From positions 124,001-188,000 of the forward strand of contig NZ_OUND01000005.1 in assembly GCF_900343025.1 (NCBI RefSeq): a DNA stretch of 64,000 bases. Direction: 5' to 3'. Positions 20,452-29,942 of this stretch are shown here, piece by piece. The translations under genes and the position numbers were made by a program. This DNA comes from Arsenophonus endosymbiont of Aleurodicus floccissimus. Its GTDB lineage: Bacteria > Pseudomonadota > Gammaproteobacteria > Enterobacterales > Enterobacteriaceae. Position 1 is the first letter of the stretch. The number at the start of each line of letters is the position of its first letter. The notes beneath the pieces are model-generated. The model had not been told where the DNA came from. It was given only the letters and a program-made list of their open reading frames with translations, and did not search any database.

Positions 20452-21988
20452 CTTGCAATTAGCTAACTTAACCAATGCCAACTTGATAAATGTCAATCTG
20501 ACAGGTGCTAACTTAGCAGGAACTGATTTTGATGGCGCTTTATTGCCTAGAATTAATTTTAGGGATGCTAATCTAGCTGATGCTAATTTGGGGGGAGTAG
20601 ATATCATAGCTGTTGATTTTTCTGGCGCACTCTTACAATTAATCCATTTATTGAATGGAATGAGTCTATTTTGGATTTGATACTTGATCATTTTCATAAT
20701 CTAGAGGGTAGTTTATTAACCAGTATTGATAGCATAGATGATAGATATCGTGAATTAAAAACTAAACTGGCTTTGCAACTTATTCATTCTCTTGACCTTC
20801 CTGGCATTAATCTTCTTCAGGTCAGGTTACCATTAATAGAAATTTTAGGCAGACCTCCTTTTATCAATAATCAAGAAATTAATCATTTTATTAATAAACT
20901 GATAGAAAATTGTCTAACAGACTCTTCCTTGGGACTACTGAATAACTTTAAATCCCACCCTCAACTAATTAAGCCCTTTTTCAATTATTTCGCCCAGCAT
21001 CTACATTTGCTAGCCTCAGCACACCTTAATAGTGCTTTTATTTAAACGATAATAGCCACCAGAATACCTGGTATGAATGCGGTAGAAAATTCGGCAATTA
21101 ATGAACTATATGAAAAATATTTAAAACTACCTAAAATTCAGCAACAACTGCAACACCCACAAATTAAATATACTTTTGGTAATTCTAAAGGCAATGCAAA
21201 CTGGGCAGATAATATATGCAATGAATTATCTATTATTATCACCGACAAAGCCAGGCAGAGTATTATTGGTTGCTGAAAATGCCTTTACTCGTATGCTGTA
21301 CCCCGATTTGGATACAAAATGGAATTACATTGTACTTTTTCAGGATGGCAATTGTTTGAGTCCAACTGAATACAATCTGAGCCGATGTTACAAAGAGGAT
21401 TTTCTCCTTTTTGCTGCACGTTTTATTAATATTGAAAATCAGATAGAGTTTAATAAATTAATTGAGGCCTTAGATTTAAGTGACCAATATAAGCAATTTT
21501 TCATTGAGGCTATAAAATCTAATGCCTATAGCACAAAGCTGATAGATAGCTCTGCTCAACAGGAGTTAACTAAAATTTTTTCTCGTTTGATTGATTTTCA
21601 ACAGGGCTACATTTTGAAAAAGCAAAATTATGACCAGATCCTCAACTTATACAATTTAACAGCAAGTACATATAGAGAAAAAGCCGAGCATCTATTCGCG
21701 CTATCTACCGTTTTTACTCATTATTCATCCAGTGCTATTTTTGGAACCGAGTCAGAATCACCGCTAATGCTCAGGTATTATGCATGCTCTTTAATGGAAA
21801 AAGCTCACAATCTGGATCAAACACTGATTGGTCAGGATAGATTCAATGATTGGAAAAATCGACTACTAGAAATAGGAATAGAGAACATTTTCACTTGTAC
21901 TGCTGTTTTATCTAACATGATGACTAAATATGCTTCAGAGCACTGTAACTATGTTTTGCAAAAGATCCAGTCATTGGCCTGGCGTTAA
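20438..21988 (+). pseudogene. SopA/NleL-like HECT-type E3 ubiquitin ligase effector, frameshifted
   Basis: Pieces in order: pentapeptide repeats (NANLQLANLTNANLINVNLT, then RDANLADANLGGVD; 20438-20640), a helical middle (20671-21045; 21073-21276), and a 230-codon C-terminal frame to 21988. Pentapeptide beta-helix followed by a bilobed catalytic domain is the architecture of SopA and NleL, and a Cys codon at 21896 (IFTCTAVLSNMM) lies 29 residues before the end, the same distance as Cys753 in 782-residue SopA/NleL. At least three frameshifts (near 20665, 21045 and 21255) break it. InvB, the SopA chaperone family, is also in this island. Homology is by memory, not by search. Confidence 0.6.
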
Positions 21989-22026
21989 AAGATGCTTCTT
22001 ATTAATGAAAATTAATTAAATTTATG

Positions 22027-22083
22027 CAGGATGGTAAGGTTTATTTAGGTCTTAACTGCTAAAAAACTCCATCCTGTGTTTTT
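22027..22083 (+). terminator. Possible rho-independent terminator after the SopA-like gene
   Basis: Inverted arms CAGGATGG (22027-22034) and CCATCCTG (22069-22076) are followed by TGTTTTT. The 34-base loop is long for a terminator, so this is a weak call. Confidence 0.35.
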
Positions 22084-22119
22084 ATTAATCTACCATCCTC
22101 AATGTTTACAAATGTGGTA

Positions 22120-22556
22120 GTGGGCTAATGCAGCAATGAAGCTGACTAATCAGAACTTACAAGCATTCGCAACAGTCATTACAAGAAAAAATGCCAAATC
22201 TGGAAAGTTATTTAAAAATGTATTTGGCAAAGATTAAGTAGAGAGCATATGTTAGTCATACTAACTTAGATGATTTGGTTAAACTTTGCTATCAAGCTGC
22301 CTCAGCTAATTCTAAAGTGAATACCACAATCAATAATTACTACCCATTTGTTCAAAAAATATTGGTGAATTAGATAAAGATTCATTCTCTAAAATTGATA
22401 AGTTAGTAAAGATAAAAAAACTACTAATGCTGATGATTCTGCTGAGTTTATAATGGAATTTATTTCTTTAACTAATAATTCTTATGTTTTGCTGGATAAG
22501 TTTATGGGAATAAGTCCAGATGCAGTAAAATTATTAAATCAATATACAGCTGAGTA
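22120..22556 (+). pseudogene. Short degraded gene remnant, unrecognised
   Basis: Several frames each carry protein-like pieces: LTNQNLQAFATVITRKNAKS, LDDLVKLCYQAASANSKVN, IGELDKDSFSKIDKLVK and EFIMEFISLTNNSYVLLDKF, ending MGISPDAVKLLNQYTAE at TAG near 22556. They look like the C-terminal part of one roughly 140-residue helical protein that has lost frame at least three times. No family is recognised. It lies between the effector remnant and the prophage boundary. Confidence 0.45.
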
Positions 22557-22608
22557 GGGCTTCAAAAAATAATTGAAATTCTCAGTTTCAATCACCGTGC
22601 TAGGAATG

Positions 22609-22655
22609 TGGTGCCCGGAGGCGGAATCGAACCACCGACACGAGGATTCTCAATC
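22609..22655 (-). other. 3' fragment of tRNA-Phe: prophage attachment site
   Basis: The minus strand ends in CCA and reads back through the acceptor stem, T-arm (GGTTCGATTCCGCC) and anticodon stem of a tRNA-Phe-like gene (GGATTGAGAATCC), then homology stops abruptly; the 5' half is missing. The anticodon region reads TTGAGAA rather than TTGAAAA. Together with an adjacent integrase this is a typical att repeat left by integration at a tRNA-Phe 3' end. The partner copy is not in this window. Confidence 0.8.
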
Positions 22656-22781
22656 AGCCTCCTGACTTAATAAAATCAATTGGTTATGTGCTAATTTCAG
22701 AATACTAAAACCTAAGAATGTAGTGAAAATAGCAAAGAGATAGCGCTTAGTTGCAATGAATATTCTGAACACTTCGAGCGC

Positions 22782-23819
22782 TTAATTTGACTTTGTATTC
22801 TGGCCGTCTACTGTCGGTACCACCTTGACCTTGCGGTCATACCTCGCCGTCTGGCCAATATTTTATGCCCTGATATAACCTGTTTTTCCTGTAACGAGCC
22901 GCTCAGATCGCTTATCCCCTTTGCTTTCAAATCGTGAAATGTGAAATCGAAATTAAGATCCGGATTATTTTTTTGGCTGAGGCTTTCGCGGCTCTCCATT
23001 GGTTACTTAATCCACTATCCGTGTATCGACCTCCGTCAGATTGGTATAGTACAAAAGTTGAAACGATCCCTGCACGGACGGAAAGTGTTGATGCAAGCTT
23101 TACCACTGCCTGAAGTCTGGGCGACCATGATTTTATCTGCTTTACCCCCGTTTTTCCTTGGCATATAAAAATACCTTCATTCATAATTTGCTCGCGGCGA
23201 AGCGAAAGAACATCATCTTGGCGTGCGCAAAATAAGTATGAAATTTCCATTGCTATTTCGCCTAAAATATCAGCGGCTTGGTATAGCGCGTTGTATTCTT
23301 CGTCGGTTATATAACGTTCGCGGGGTTTTTTGCTAAACTGGCGAACACATTGGCATGGATTTATAGCCACTAGTCCGCGCTCATAACCCCACCTAAAGAC
23401 TCGGGACAAAAATGCTTTTTTCTGATTAGCCTGAACTCGACTTGTTGCGCCGCGTATATCCATGTACTTCCGAATATGCGGAGGTTTAATGGCATCAGGG
23501 GGCATTTTACCAAAAGGTTTTTTTTACCCGAGTAGCGTACTTTGCATAGTCTGTTCTTGTGTGTTTACTCAATGAGTTAAAATCAGTAGATTCAAAAAAT
23601 TGATTAATTAGTTTTTCAAATGTATCACCATGTGTATTACCTTCAATCTTCTTCATATACTCTTCGTAAGCGGTCCACCCCCCCTTTTGGCATAGCTGTC
23701 GCTTAACGGGCAAAGGCGTTTTGTTTCTCCGTTTTTATGTTTGTATTCAAACGCGCTACGTCTGCGAGATACGCGTTTCGGTAGTTTCGCGTCATCAGGA
23801 TTTTTACGTGGTCTTCCCA
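22782..23819 (-). pseudogene. int: Tyrosine recombinase (phage integrase), multiply frameshifted
   Basis: Starts MGRPRKNPDDAKLPKRV at 23819. It shifts at a G7 run near 23683 to give the SAM-like N-terminal domain (LINQFFESTDFNSLSKHTRT), then at an A7/T7 run near 23520, continuing to 22927 with the catalytic domain: YLFCARQDDVLSLRREQI (Arg I box) and ISHFTI. A third shift gives FTFHDLKAKGISDLSG and SGHK (HxxR and GH boxes), and a fourth near 22870 gives QTARYDRKVKVVP with the likely catalytic Tyr, ending at TAA 22782. It lies next to the tRNA-Phe fragment, so it likely drove integration there. No active product is possible as sequenced. Confidence 0.9.
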
Positions 23820-24037
23820 TTTTTCATTGCTCCCCAATTTGGCTCAGATATTAAATTTGGTGTCCTAAACTTAAGTGGATGATTAAAGTGGTACCATGTA
23901 GTACGAGGCTTATCATCGCGATTTTTTACAAACCATACTCTAGCCTCAATTAATTTTTCCACTTGTTTGTTGGGAAGTTGAAAACCTGTTATCTTTTCAA
24001 GTTCATCGTCAGAAATAATATCATTTTCACTTTTCAT
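23804..24037 (-). CDS. DUF4224-like small phage protein upstream of integrase
   Basis: An intact 77-residue frame overlapping the integrase start by 16 bases, implying translational coupling. The pattern ISDDELEKITGFQLPNKQVE then ARVWFVKNRDDKPRTTWYHF matches the DUF4224 type found directly upstream of lambdoid integrases, where a role in excision control is suspected but not established. Open and probably translated if transcribed. Confidence 0.7.
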   Translation of the reverse strand: MKSENDIISDDELEKITGFQLPNKQVEKLIEARVWFVKNRDDKPRTTWYHFNHPLKFRTPNLISEPNWGAMKNGKTT

Positions 24038-24183
24038 AGAGTTATTTCAAACCTCGCTTTTTTTATCGTTTCAAGCAGAATTTCCCTCAGTTCGTGTTTT
24101 AAGTTACGTCGATTCCACTCGGATAACGTGATATATGCGATAATGACCTCTGCTAAAATCAAGCCACTGCGCCCGTATGTCAT
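24034..24183 (-). CDS. Small phage-like ORF of 49 codons overlapping the next gene
   Basis: MTYGRSGLILAEVIIAYITL then EWNRRNLKHELREILLET, ending in a TGA that overlaps the ATG of the DUF4224-like gene (ATGA). The frame stays open upstream to about 24255 without a better start. The ATGA junction favours a real gene. No family is recognised. Confidence 0.35.
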   Translation of the reverse strand: MTYGRSGLILAEVIIAYITLSEWNRRNLKHELREILLETIKKARFEITL

Positions 24184-24293
24184 GACGGCGAGCAGTCGAG
24201 GAATGTTGAATTGTAGGAATAGGCTTTGTGGTGACGTAATGGAGGAGAGTTATAGCCAAGCGACATTATTTTAATAACAGCCAGCTATACTTT

Positions 24294-24344
24294 TTTTGCC
24301 ATATATCGGGTTTTGCCATATATCGGGTTTTGCCATATATCGGG
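24294..24344. repeat. Three tandem 17-bp repeats
   Basis: TTTTGCCATATATCGGG is repeated three times without gap or mismatch (24294-24310, 24311-24327, 24328-24344). It lies in non-coding sequence between the integrase/DUF4224 module and the invertase gene. It could be an iteron-like protein-binding array such as an excisionase or regulator site. Confidence 0.95.
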
Positions 24345-24558
24345 GCATCATCTGTTATCATTTTTAAGTCGGTTGGCTATAGTATGTCGCTACCAATATA
24401 TTTAACTTGACATCTTTGTATCTCACTGCCACTAATTTTTAGCGGTAGTTCCGGTCGCTAAATATATTGTGGATACTGGTGTGTGGTATATTTGCAGCCA
24501 AAGTAGTTGATAAATGGCGAGCTACTTTTGTTTCCATCAGTGCAACGGAATTACACTG
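24345..24558. other. Non-coding stretch between 17-bp repeats and invertase gene
   Basis: No gene is seen. It includes a hairpin with arms AAAGTAG (24500-24506) and CTACTTT (24522-24528), possibly a weak terminator for the invertase, which ends at 24559 on the minus strand. Confidence 0.4.
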
Positions 24559-25159
24559 TTATTTTTCATCAGACGTATTTTCGACCGTTTTAGAAATGCG
24601 ATTAACTGGACAATATTTGTAGATAGTGGCTAACGAAACGCCATATAGTAATGCAAGTTGTTTTCTACTATGGCCGGACTCAAGTAATTTTTTAGCCTGC
24701 TGTTGCTGTGAGGAAGATAATACGCAAGGTCTGCCCGCGCGCCGATACGTCCTCTACTTCTCGCTGCGACTAGGACTAGACCCGCCTGAGTACGTTCAAC
24801 AATGAGTTCCCGCTCCATTTGTGCCAACGCACTCATCACATGGAAGAAAAAACGGCCTGCGGACGTAGAAGTGTCAATAGCATCCGTCAAACTATGAAAA
24901 TGAATGCCTTTATCTTCCAGATTAGAGATTAAACTAATCAAATGTTTAATGCTGCGCCCCAGTCTATCCAGCTTCCAGACTACCAAAGTGTCCCTCGATT
25001 TCAGGCAATTTAATGCTCGTTTTAATCCGGGTCTCTGGTCTGTTTTTCCGCTGATTTTATTCTCAAAAATCTGCTCACAATTTGCACAAATGAGAGATTT
25101 TTGCTGAAATCGGTATTTTGGTCATTTTTTAACACCCGCATATAGCCTATTTTTGCTAT
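24559..25159 (-). pseudogene. Serine recombinase, Gin/Hin/Pin-type DNA invertase, broken
   Basis: Read on the minus strand: AKIGYMRV (residues 2-9 of the family), a shift giving SLICANCEQIFENKISGKTD and RPGLKRALNCL, then the core LVVWKLDRLGRSIKHLISLI and AGRFFFHVMSALAQMERELI, and after a shift near 24735 the C-terminal HTH (SSSQQQQAKKLLESGHSRKQ, LALLYGVSLATIYKYCP) ending at TAA 24559. The likely start is ATA at 25157-25159 after a good GGGGAGG site, so even initiation is damaged. Two hix-like sites and alternative tail-fibre ends lie beside it, so its job was tail-fibre switching. Confidence 0.9.
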
Positions 25160-25230
25160 TTTTGATCTTTTCCTCCCCTCTGTAAGCCCTGAGCTAGTTG
25201 ATTGTGATTAAAGTTTAACCAAATATTGAA

Positions 25231-25256
25231 TTATATTAAAGTTTGGTTTGTTGGAA
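25231..25256 (-). other. hix/gix-like invertase crossover site (left)
   Basis: A 26-bp site whose minus strand has the half-site TTCCAACAAACC, central AA, then ACTTTAATATAA. The left half matches the partner site at 26917-26942 in 11 of 12 bases and the Hin-type consensus; the right half is decayed. It lies in inverted orientation to its partner at the start of the plus-strand fibre module. Confidence 0.75.
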
Positions 25257-25835
25257 ACCATAAATCTGGCTAAAAATGCGACACCTGATTCTCGTAAAAT
25301 TAACGGCAAAGCATTGACTCAGGATGTGCAACTAACCGCCAGCGATGTTCATGCCGTTACACCGGAAATATTACGTGCCGAAATCCCGGTAGGTGTTCCT
25401 CTGCCGTGGCCTACGGAAAGAGCACCAATGGGTTGGTTTATCTGCAACGGTGAGCCATTCGATAAGATAAAATACCCGCTCCTGGCTCTCGCTTATCCAT
25501 CAGGCAACCTCCCTGATTTGCGTGGTGAATTTATCCGTGGTTGGGATGCAGGGCGAAAAGTGGATAATGGACGTAAGATATTAAGCGTTCAAGGTGATGC
25601 CATCCGAAATATCACTGGACGCATTGGGTATGCGAGACAAAGCGGAACAGAGCCACCCATTGCAGGGGGATAAGGAGCATTTAAAAAAGACAGTAATTAT
25701 AATGTTAACATTGCCAATGGGCGCCATGACGATTGGGGAAGTGTGATGTCTTTCGATGCTGATCGTGTTGTCCCTACTGCTGATGAAAATCGTCCTCGCA
25801 ATATTGCTTTTAACTACATTGTCAGGGCAGCTGAA
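25248..25835 (+). pseudogene. Alternative tail-fibre C-terminal module (silent side of invertible segment)
   Basis: Plus-strand frame opening GLLETINLAKNA, which parallels NLGLLETMDCAKNA in the expressed fibre, so it starts exactly at the crossover site and has no start codon of its own. It carries a tail-collar type C-terminal domain: LPWPTERAPMGWFICNGEPF, LPDLRGEFIRGWDAGRKVD, QGDAIRNITGRIG. An in-frame TAA at 25671-25673 interrupts it before the usual ending ENRPRNIAFNYIVRAA. It faces the minus-strand tfa gene and meets its 3' end near 25836; no second tfa is present. Confidence 0.85.
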
Positions 25836-26389
25836 TCATTCAATTTTACTCTGTTTTATGTGGTACTTCCCCGGCCACTCAATATCTGGCGTGACGCTAA
25901 TATCCACACGGTTTAGCAGCACTCGGTATTTTTTCCAGGCCAGAGCAGCGCGGATTTTTCGGGATCTGTTGCCATGTCGAAGTCTACCGCATCCTCTAAC
26001 GATGCGATAATTTTTGCTGCCTGCTCAAGCAGATAATCTCGTTTATGAGTCGCTTGCTCCCTTAGTTCATCTGCTGTGTAGATCCGCGGGACGACTTGAC
26101 CATCAACAAAACACCACTTTCGGTTAGGGACTGCCTCTTTAGGCCATTGGGATACCTCTGCTATGCTGCACCCATCCTGACAGAAGCCGCTGATATCATA
26201 GCCCATTGAACGTATCACTCCGTCGGCCTCATAGTCAACTTTCATCGTATCTGGCTGAAAAGTTTTCTGGTACTCATACCAGTCCTGATCATCTTCCGAG
26301 ATAAGAATAATCGCACCAATATAGCGCTCTAGTAATTTTTTATCAACAGAGTCAGGATGATATCGCTTAAAGTTTTTAATACTTTTCAT
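25836..26389 (-). pseudogene. tfa: Tail fibre assembly protein (Tfa), frameshifted near 3' end
   Basis: ATG at 26389 overlaps the fibre stop as TAATG. Open for 158 codons with WPKEAVPNRKWCFVDGQVV and [20 protein letters not shown], the Tfa pattern. Near 25950 a one-base shift would turn the ending into [17 protein letters not shown] then [12 protein letters not shown], the normal Tfa C-terminus, ending at TGA 25836. Tfa chaperones folding and assembly of the fibre tip. The unshifted product replaces the last 35 or so residues with a short tail. Confidence 0.88.
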
Positions 26390-27342
26390 TACATAAACCG
26401 CACATTTATCCAGTTACCGTTAACGTTTTTTTGTATGATTCGGCGCTGAACGTAATCTACATAGGCATCAACATTACCGTTATACACGCCAGTAATCACA
26501 TAGTAGGGTTCATCGCGATAGCCAGGTCCCTTCCATATCTGAATTTCCTGCATATGTCCCAATCGAATATCGCACACAAAGGTATTATTTAGCCATCCGC
26601 TGAGATGTCCACCCCAAATTGGCCCATGAACATCCCCATTTTCTTGATAAACAGAGGTTCTACCAACCCACGAAACAACCATATTGCTATGGGTATTGAT
26701 CGTGCCATCAACTTCAGCATTGCCTAACCAATGGAGACTTTTATAACTCCATTCTCCAACTTTCACATTATTAGCATAAAGTGCCACGTTGCCGTCACCA
26801 TTCGCTCGTAATCCTGAATCATTATCGCCGATATGCACGGATTGTGTCATATGCAGGTTGCCATTGATGGTTCCGCCGGTTCGTTTATCCAGTGCGTTTT
26901 TTGCACAATCCATTGTTTCTAACAAACCAAGGTTTTTTAGAAAAAGGTTTTTATCTGGGATGTCCGCCCCGTTTTGATTTTTTGCTAATTTTTGACTAAG
27001 TTGCTGTGTCACCGTTTCGGCCAATTTCGGGTCATTACCAAGCGCCTTTGCAAGCTTGTTTAACGTATTTAAATCGACAGTTGAACCATCAATTAGCGCT
27101 GTTTTAGCGTTATTCGCTTCTATCTCAGACAGTTTCTGTATTGCATGATAAAGCTGGCTTTTGTTTAGCCGTATACCTGAACGCTCAACCACAGTACACA
27201 CTTCTTCCTGGAGTGCATCATAAATATCACTATTTAATTTTGTTGACGGTGTGCCGGTAGTGGGATCACCGTTGGTAAAACCGTTTTTTCCTTGACCAAA
27301 TTTATCTTTTTGTGCGGTAGAGGTATCAATGCGATGCATCAT
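26389..27342 (-). CDS. Phage tail fibre protein
   Basis: I place the start at ATGATG 27342 because AAAGGAGAAA precedes it; an open frame extends further upstream but overlaps the end of the preceding gene. About 317 residues: N-terminal attachment part (HRIDTSTAQKDKFGQGKNGF, GDPTTGTPSTKLNSDIYDAL), repeats with KNLGLLETMDCAKNALDKRT at the crossover site, and a receptor-binding part rich in Gly/Asn/Trp (GRTSVYQENGDVHGPIWGGH) ending NGNWINVRFM. Coupled to tfa through TAATG. One of the few uninterrupted long phage genes, although its C-terminal part was the exchangeable one. Confidence 0.88.
   Translation of the reverse strand: MMHRIDTSTAQKDKFGQGKNGFTNGDPTTGTPSTKLNSDIYDALQEEVCTVVERSGIRLNKSQLYHAIQKLSEIEANNAKTALIDGSTVDLNTLNKLAKALGNDPKLAETVTQQLSQKLAKNQNGADIPDKNLFLKNLGLLETMDCAKNALDKRTGGTINGNLHMTQSVHIGDNDSGLRANGDGNVALYANNVKVGEWSYKSLHWLGNAEVDGTINTHSNMVVSWVGRTSVYQENGDVHGPIWGGHLSGWLNNTFVCDIRLGHMQEIQIWKGPGYRDEPYYVITGVYNGNVDAYVDYVQRRIIQKNVNGNWINVRFM
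26917..26942 (+). other. hix/gix-like invertase crossover site (right)
   Basis: A 26-bp imperfect dyad within the fibre gene: TTCTAACAAACC, central AA, GGTTTTTTAGAA. It closely matches Salmonella hixL (TTCTTGAAAACC AA GGTTTTTGATAA, from memory). With the inverted partner at 25231-25256 it delimits a segment of about 1.66 kb whose inversion would swap fibre C-termini. Confidence 0.85.
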
Positions 27343-27900
27343 TTTCTCCTTTGATGTAGGCAAAAATGACTTGGGTATGGGAAGGACACTGATGCTCAAT
27401 AACGCACTCTACGGCACTATCGCCCCATTGCAAGAACTGCTACAACTAATCCAGCGTACATTAGCTTCAGCAGGAACATTTACTCGCCAGTAGTAGCGCC
27501 ACTTGTTACCCCAAGACGGATCGGGTGTGCTATCAAGATGGTGAAATTGTTCTATTGTTGCTGTGGGATAACCCAATATTTCCAACTGTTTTTTGAAAAA
27601 AGCCGCATTGATGCCACCCACTGTATTGACCTTTGCATCAAGGACTTGCTGTCTTTCTTCTCGTGTTTGCGCTCTATTGGCAAGATACTTATCCGGCAGT
27701 CCGCATAATTTTTCGTAGAGGTTAATTAATTCAACCGATTGAGTCGGATTCATTTCAATCATCAGGCTATCAGCATGTTGATGAGCCTGTGCCAGTGAAG
27801 GGGCTAGCCCTTTAATAAGAGGATCTTCTTCATCCTATGCCGGGCCAAGCGGTAATAATGTTCGCAACAATTGCGTATATTCATCGTCGAGTTGACTCAT
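27326..27900 (-). pseudogene. Mu gp48/YmfQ-like (DUF2313) tail protein, broken
   Basis: Starts MSQLDDEYTQLLRTLLPLGP at 27900, where a TAG replaces the Trp of PAWDEEDPLIKG. It continues LYEKLCGLPDKYLANRAQTR and IEQFHHLDSTPDPSWGNKWR, shifts near 27420, and ends SAVECVIEHQCPSHTQVIFA then YIKGENDASH. Baseplate-to-fibre connecting protein of Mu-type tails. The last bases overlap the fibre start. Confidence 0.85.
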
Positions 27901-27906
27901 TACGCT

Positions 27907-28977
27907 CATTCCTTATATTTTGGCTACGTTACCTCGCCCAATACCGGCACCTAAGTATGGGTTAATTCAATATCTGCCGTTGGCGCAATTAGGCCGATGA
28001 GCGACCTCACCTGCCGCAAGACTGATGGCTTCCGCGAGTCTTGAAAGAAAAAGTTTGCTGCCAGGCTCTCCTTCTCGCTGTAAGAAAGCTTTGATTTCAG
28101 CAATAACTGCCGCCCGAATTTCTGGCGTGTCGGTTGACAAGGCTATCAATACTGGAACGGTTTTTACGGTGACGGAGAAGACGGTTAAACCACTTCCAGC
28201 AACAGGCGCAAGCGGAAAGATGTGCTCTTTGACTTTGGTTAAAATTTCCTCTGTGGGTGCCGGATGGTCGACATCATCACTCTTCACCATCACCCCAACC
28301 GTGTCGATACCGTTCTTATGTCGATGTGTCAATGCGCGGCTGATGCCTAAAACTTCCTTCGCCCAGCGAACATAATCACTATCCGCACCCCTCTGCGGCG
28401 TATCGTACCAGCGCGCCATGATGCGTTGTCGCCAGTTATCTAAGCCTCCAATATCCGTTCCCGTCCTAATGCTATCGGCATAGCCGGTAGATGACAGTCC
28501 TGTTATCGGGGTTACCAGACGTAGTGTGATACTGTCTTCGCAATTGCCGGCTTGTCTGCTGCTTTTTGCCACGACGGGCACGCGAAGTATACCATTGGCT
28601 GATGTTATTGGGGCTGTTGTGGTGTAGATTTGCCCATCGTCACGGTGTATTTCCGTGTCAGAGGGTATTGACAGGGTATTTTGTACACCCTCCCAACGAA
28701 CAAATCCGCTCGCCTTGGTGGACCCTTTACGTGGACAACGTTTGATATTACCGTGTCGGGTCAACCAGTCTTCATCGGCTAAATCCGACAAGATATTGCG
28801 CGCTAAATAATCGATATATCCGTATAGAGTATGAATGGCGGCAGCCTGTACTCTTGCGTACACTTCAGCATCGAGACGGCGCAACACGCTATCTTCATTA
28901 AATCGCGTGAGCAAATCACCACGAATGATGTCGATCAGTTGGGGCAGTGTCGGGCGCGAAAAACCGCTATTTTGCAT
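27907..28977 (-). pseudogene. Baseplate J-like protein (Mu gp47 type), frameshifted at C-terminus
   Basis: Open for 336 codons from ATG 28977: FSRPTLPQLIDIIRGDLLTR, an N-terminal helical part, GTDIGGLDNWRQRIMARWYD typical of baseplate J, and a C-terminal VKEHIFPLAPVAGSGLTVFS. A shift near 28000 replaces LIAPTADIELTHT and VPVLGEVTWPKYKE (one further TAG) by a short tail. The ATG lies inside the stop of the gp46-like gene. It forms wedges of the contractile tail baseplate. Confidence 0.88.
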
Positions 28978-29377
28978 GGATTACACTCCACAAATTGTTG
29001 ATGGTCATCGTTTTGATGTTATGGTCAGGTAACGTTAGGATGACAGTTGCAATTAATCTATCGATGTCTGAGCGTACTAGCTTAATATCAACCCGAAGCG
29101 CTACACCGTCTTCCGTCATCCACTTGAGCGCTTGAGCGGTATATTCCTTCGTTCTTTGCGCCGTTTGATGGGTTAAGGTCGTGCGTTTCAGCAGATGCAA
29201 TCGAGAGCCAATCCGGTCGTTTTGTACCGTTGGCCAAGTATCACCCCACCACCCAAACGGCGTATCCGTGTCATCATCCGGTTCAGCGCGTCACCAGGTG
29301 AAAAGCGATATCATCACTGCCCGCTTGAGTCGTTCCTGATCGGGTAACGCTGTATTCACTTTTTTATTCATCAGCAT
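28967..29377 (-). pseudogene. Mu gp46-like baseplate protein with in-frame UGA
   Basis: One frame from ATG 29377 (MLMNKKVNTALPDQERLKRA) to TAG 28967, interrupted by TGA directly after SLFTW, near 29288. Downstream PFGWWGDTWPTVQNDRIGSR and LHLLKRTTLTHQTAQRTKEY match the GP46 family (Trp-rich segment then Lys/Arg helix). The lesion is a point change. Preceded by gp45-like and followed by gp47-like genes in Mu order. Confidence 0.82.
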
Positions 29378-29382
29378 ATTAT

Positions 29383-29942
29383 TTACATTGGTTGATTGGG
29401 CTTGCTTGTTACGCCACCGTTATCACCTTGGCGATTGTGGGTGTTGTACTGCATCCGCATAGTACTCATAGAGCCTGGTTTGTCCTGTATTTCAGCTTGT
29501 GAAACGATAGATTGCCCAGCGGTAATTTTTCCGGATGTTTCTACTTGTTGGGTGTTGAGTACCACCTTGTTTTTTGCATTGATAACAAAGGTTTCTGTGG
29601 TCGCTTCTATCAACCGCCCACGTTTGAGCACGATGCTATCGCCTTCATCTGTATAGATGGCCACCTCACCGCTTTTGAGACTTTTTAACCGATATCACCG
29701 GCAGCAACGTTAATCACAATGCCGTGAGAACCGTCGCCAGCGAGAAATAACGCAACCCCTTCTGCACCTGTAGTTGAGGTAAAACCGTAAGGTTCCAGGT
29801 ACTCCATACTTGTTTTCGTTTCGCCCGCCATCATGGATATATCAACCTGTTGGCAAGCGATCGCGTTATTCAGACGTTGTATTAACACTCGTGACCATAG
29901 ACGCGCAAGGTTTCGCTGCAAACGAGAAAAAATATTTTGCAT
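29383..29942 (-). pseudogene. Mu gp45-like baseplate assembly protein (GpV type), frameshifted
   Basis: N-terminal half at 29942-29685 (MQNIFSRLQRNLARLWSRVL, YGFTSTTGAEGVALFLAGDG) ends at a shift near 29685; the C-terminal half continues at 29664-29383 (AIYTDEGDSIVLKRGRLIEA, VVLNTQQVETSGKITAG). This is the OB-fold plus beta-helix spike protein of Mu-like phages. Followed by gp46. Confidence 0.88.

Noticed and set aside
22609-22690. Complete tRNA-Phe gene
   Set aside because: Only the 3' part is present; no D-arm or 5' acceptor strand follows, so it is an attachment-site fragment.
28025-28375. Plus-strand ORFs opposite the baseplate and tail genes
   Set aside because: They mirror the minus-strand coding sequence of baseplate J and relatives and have no own signals.
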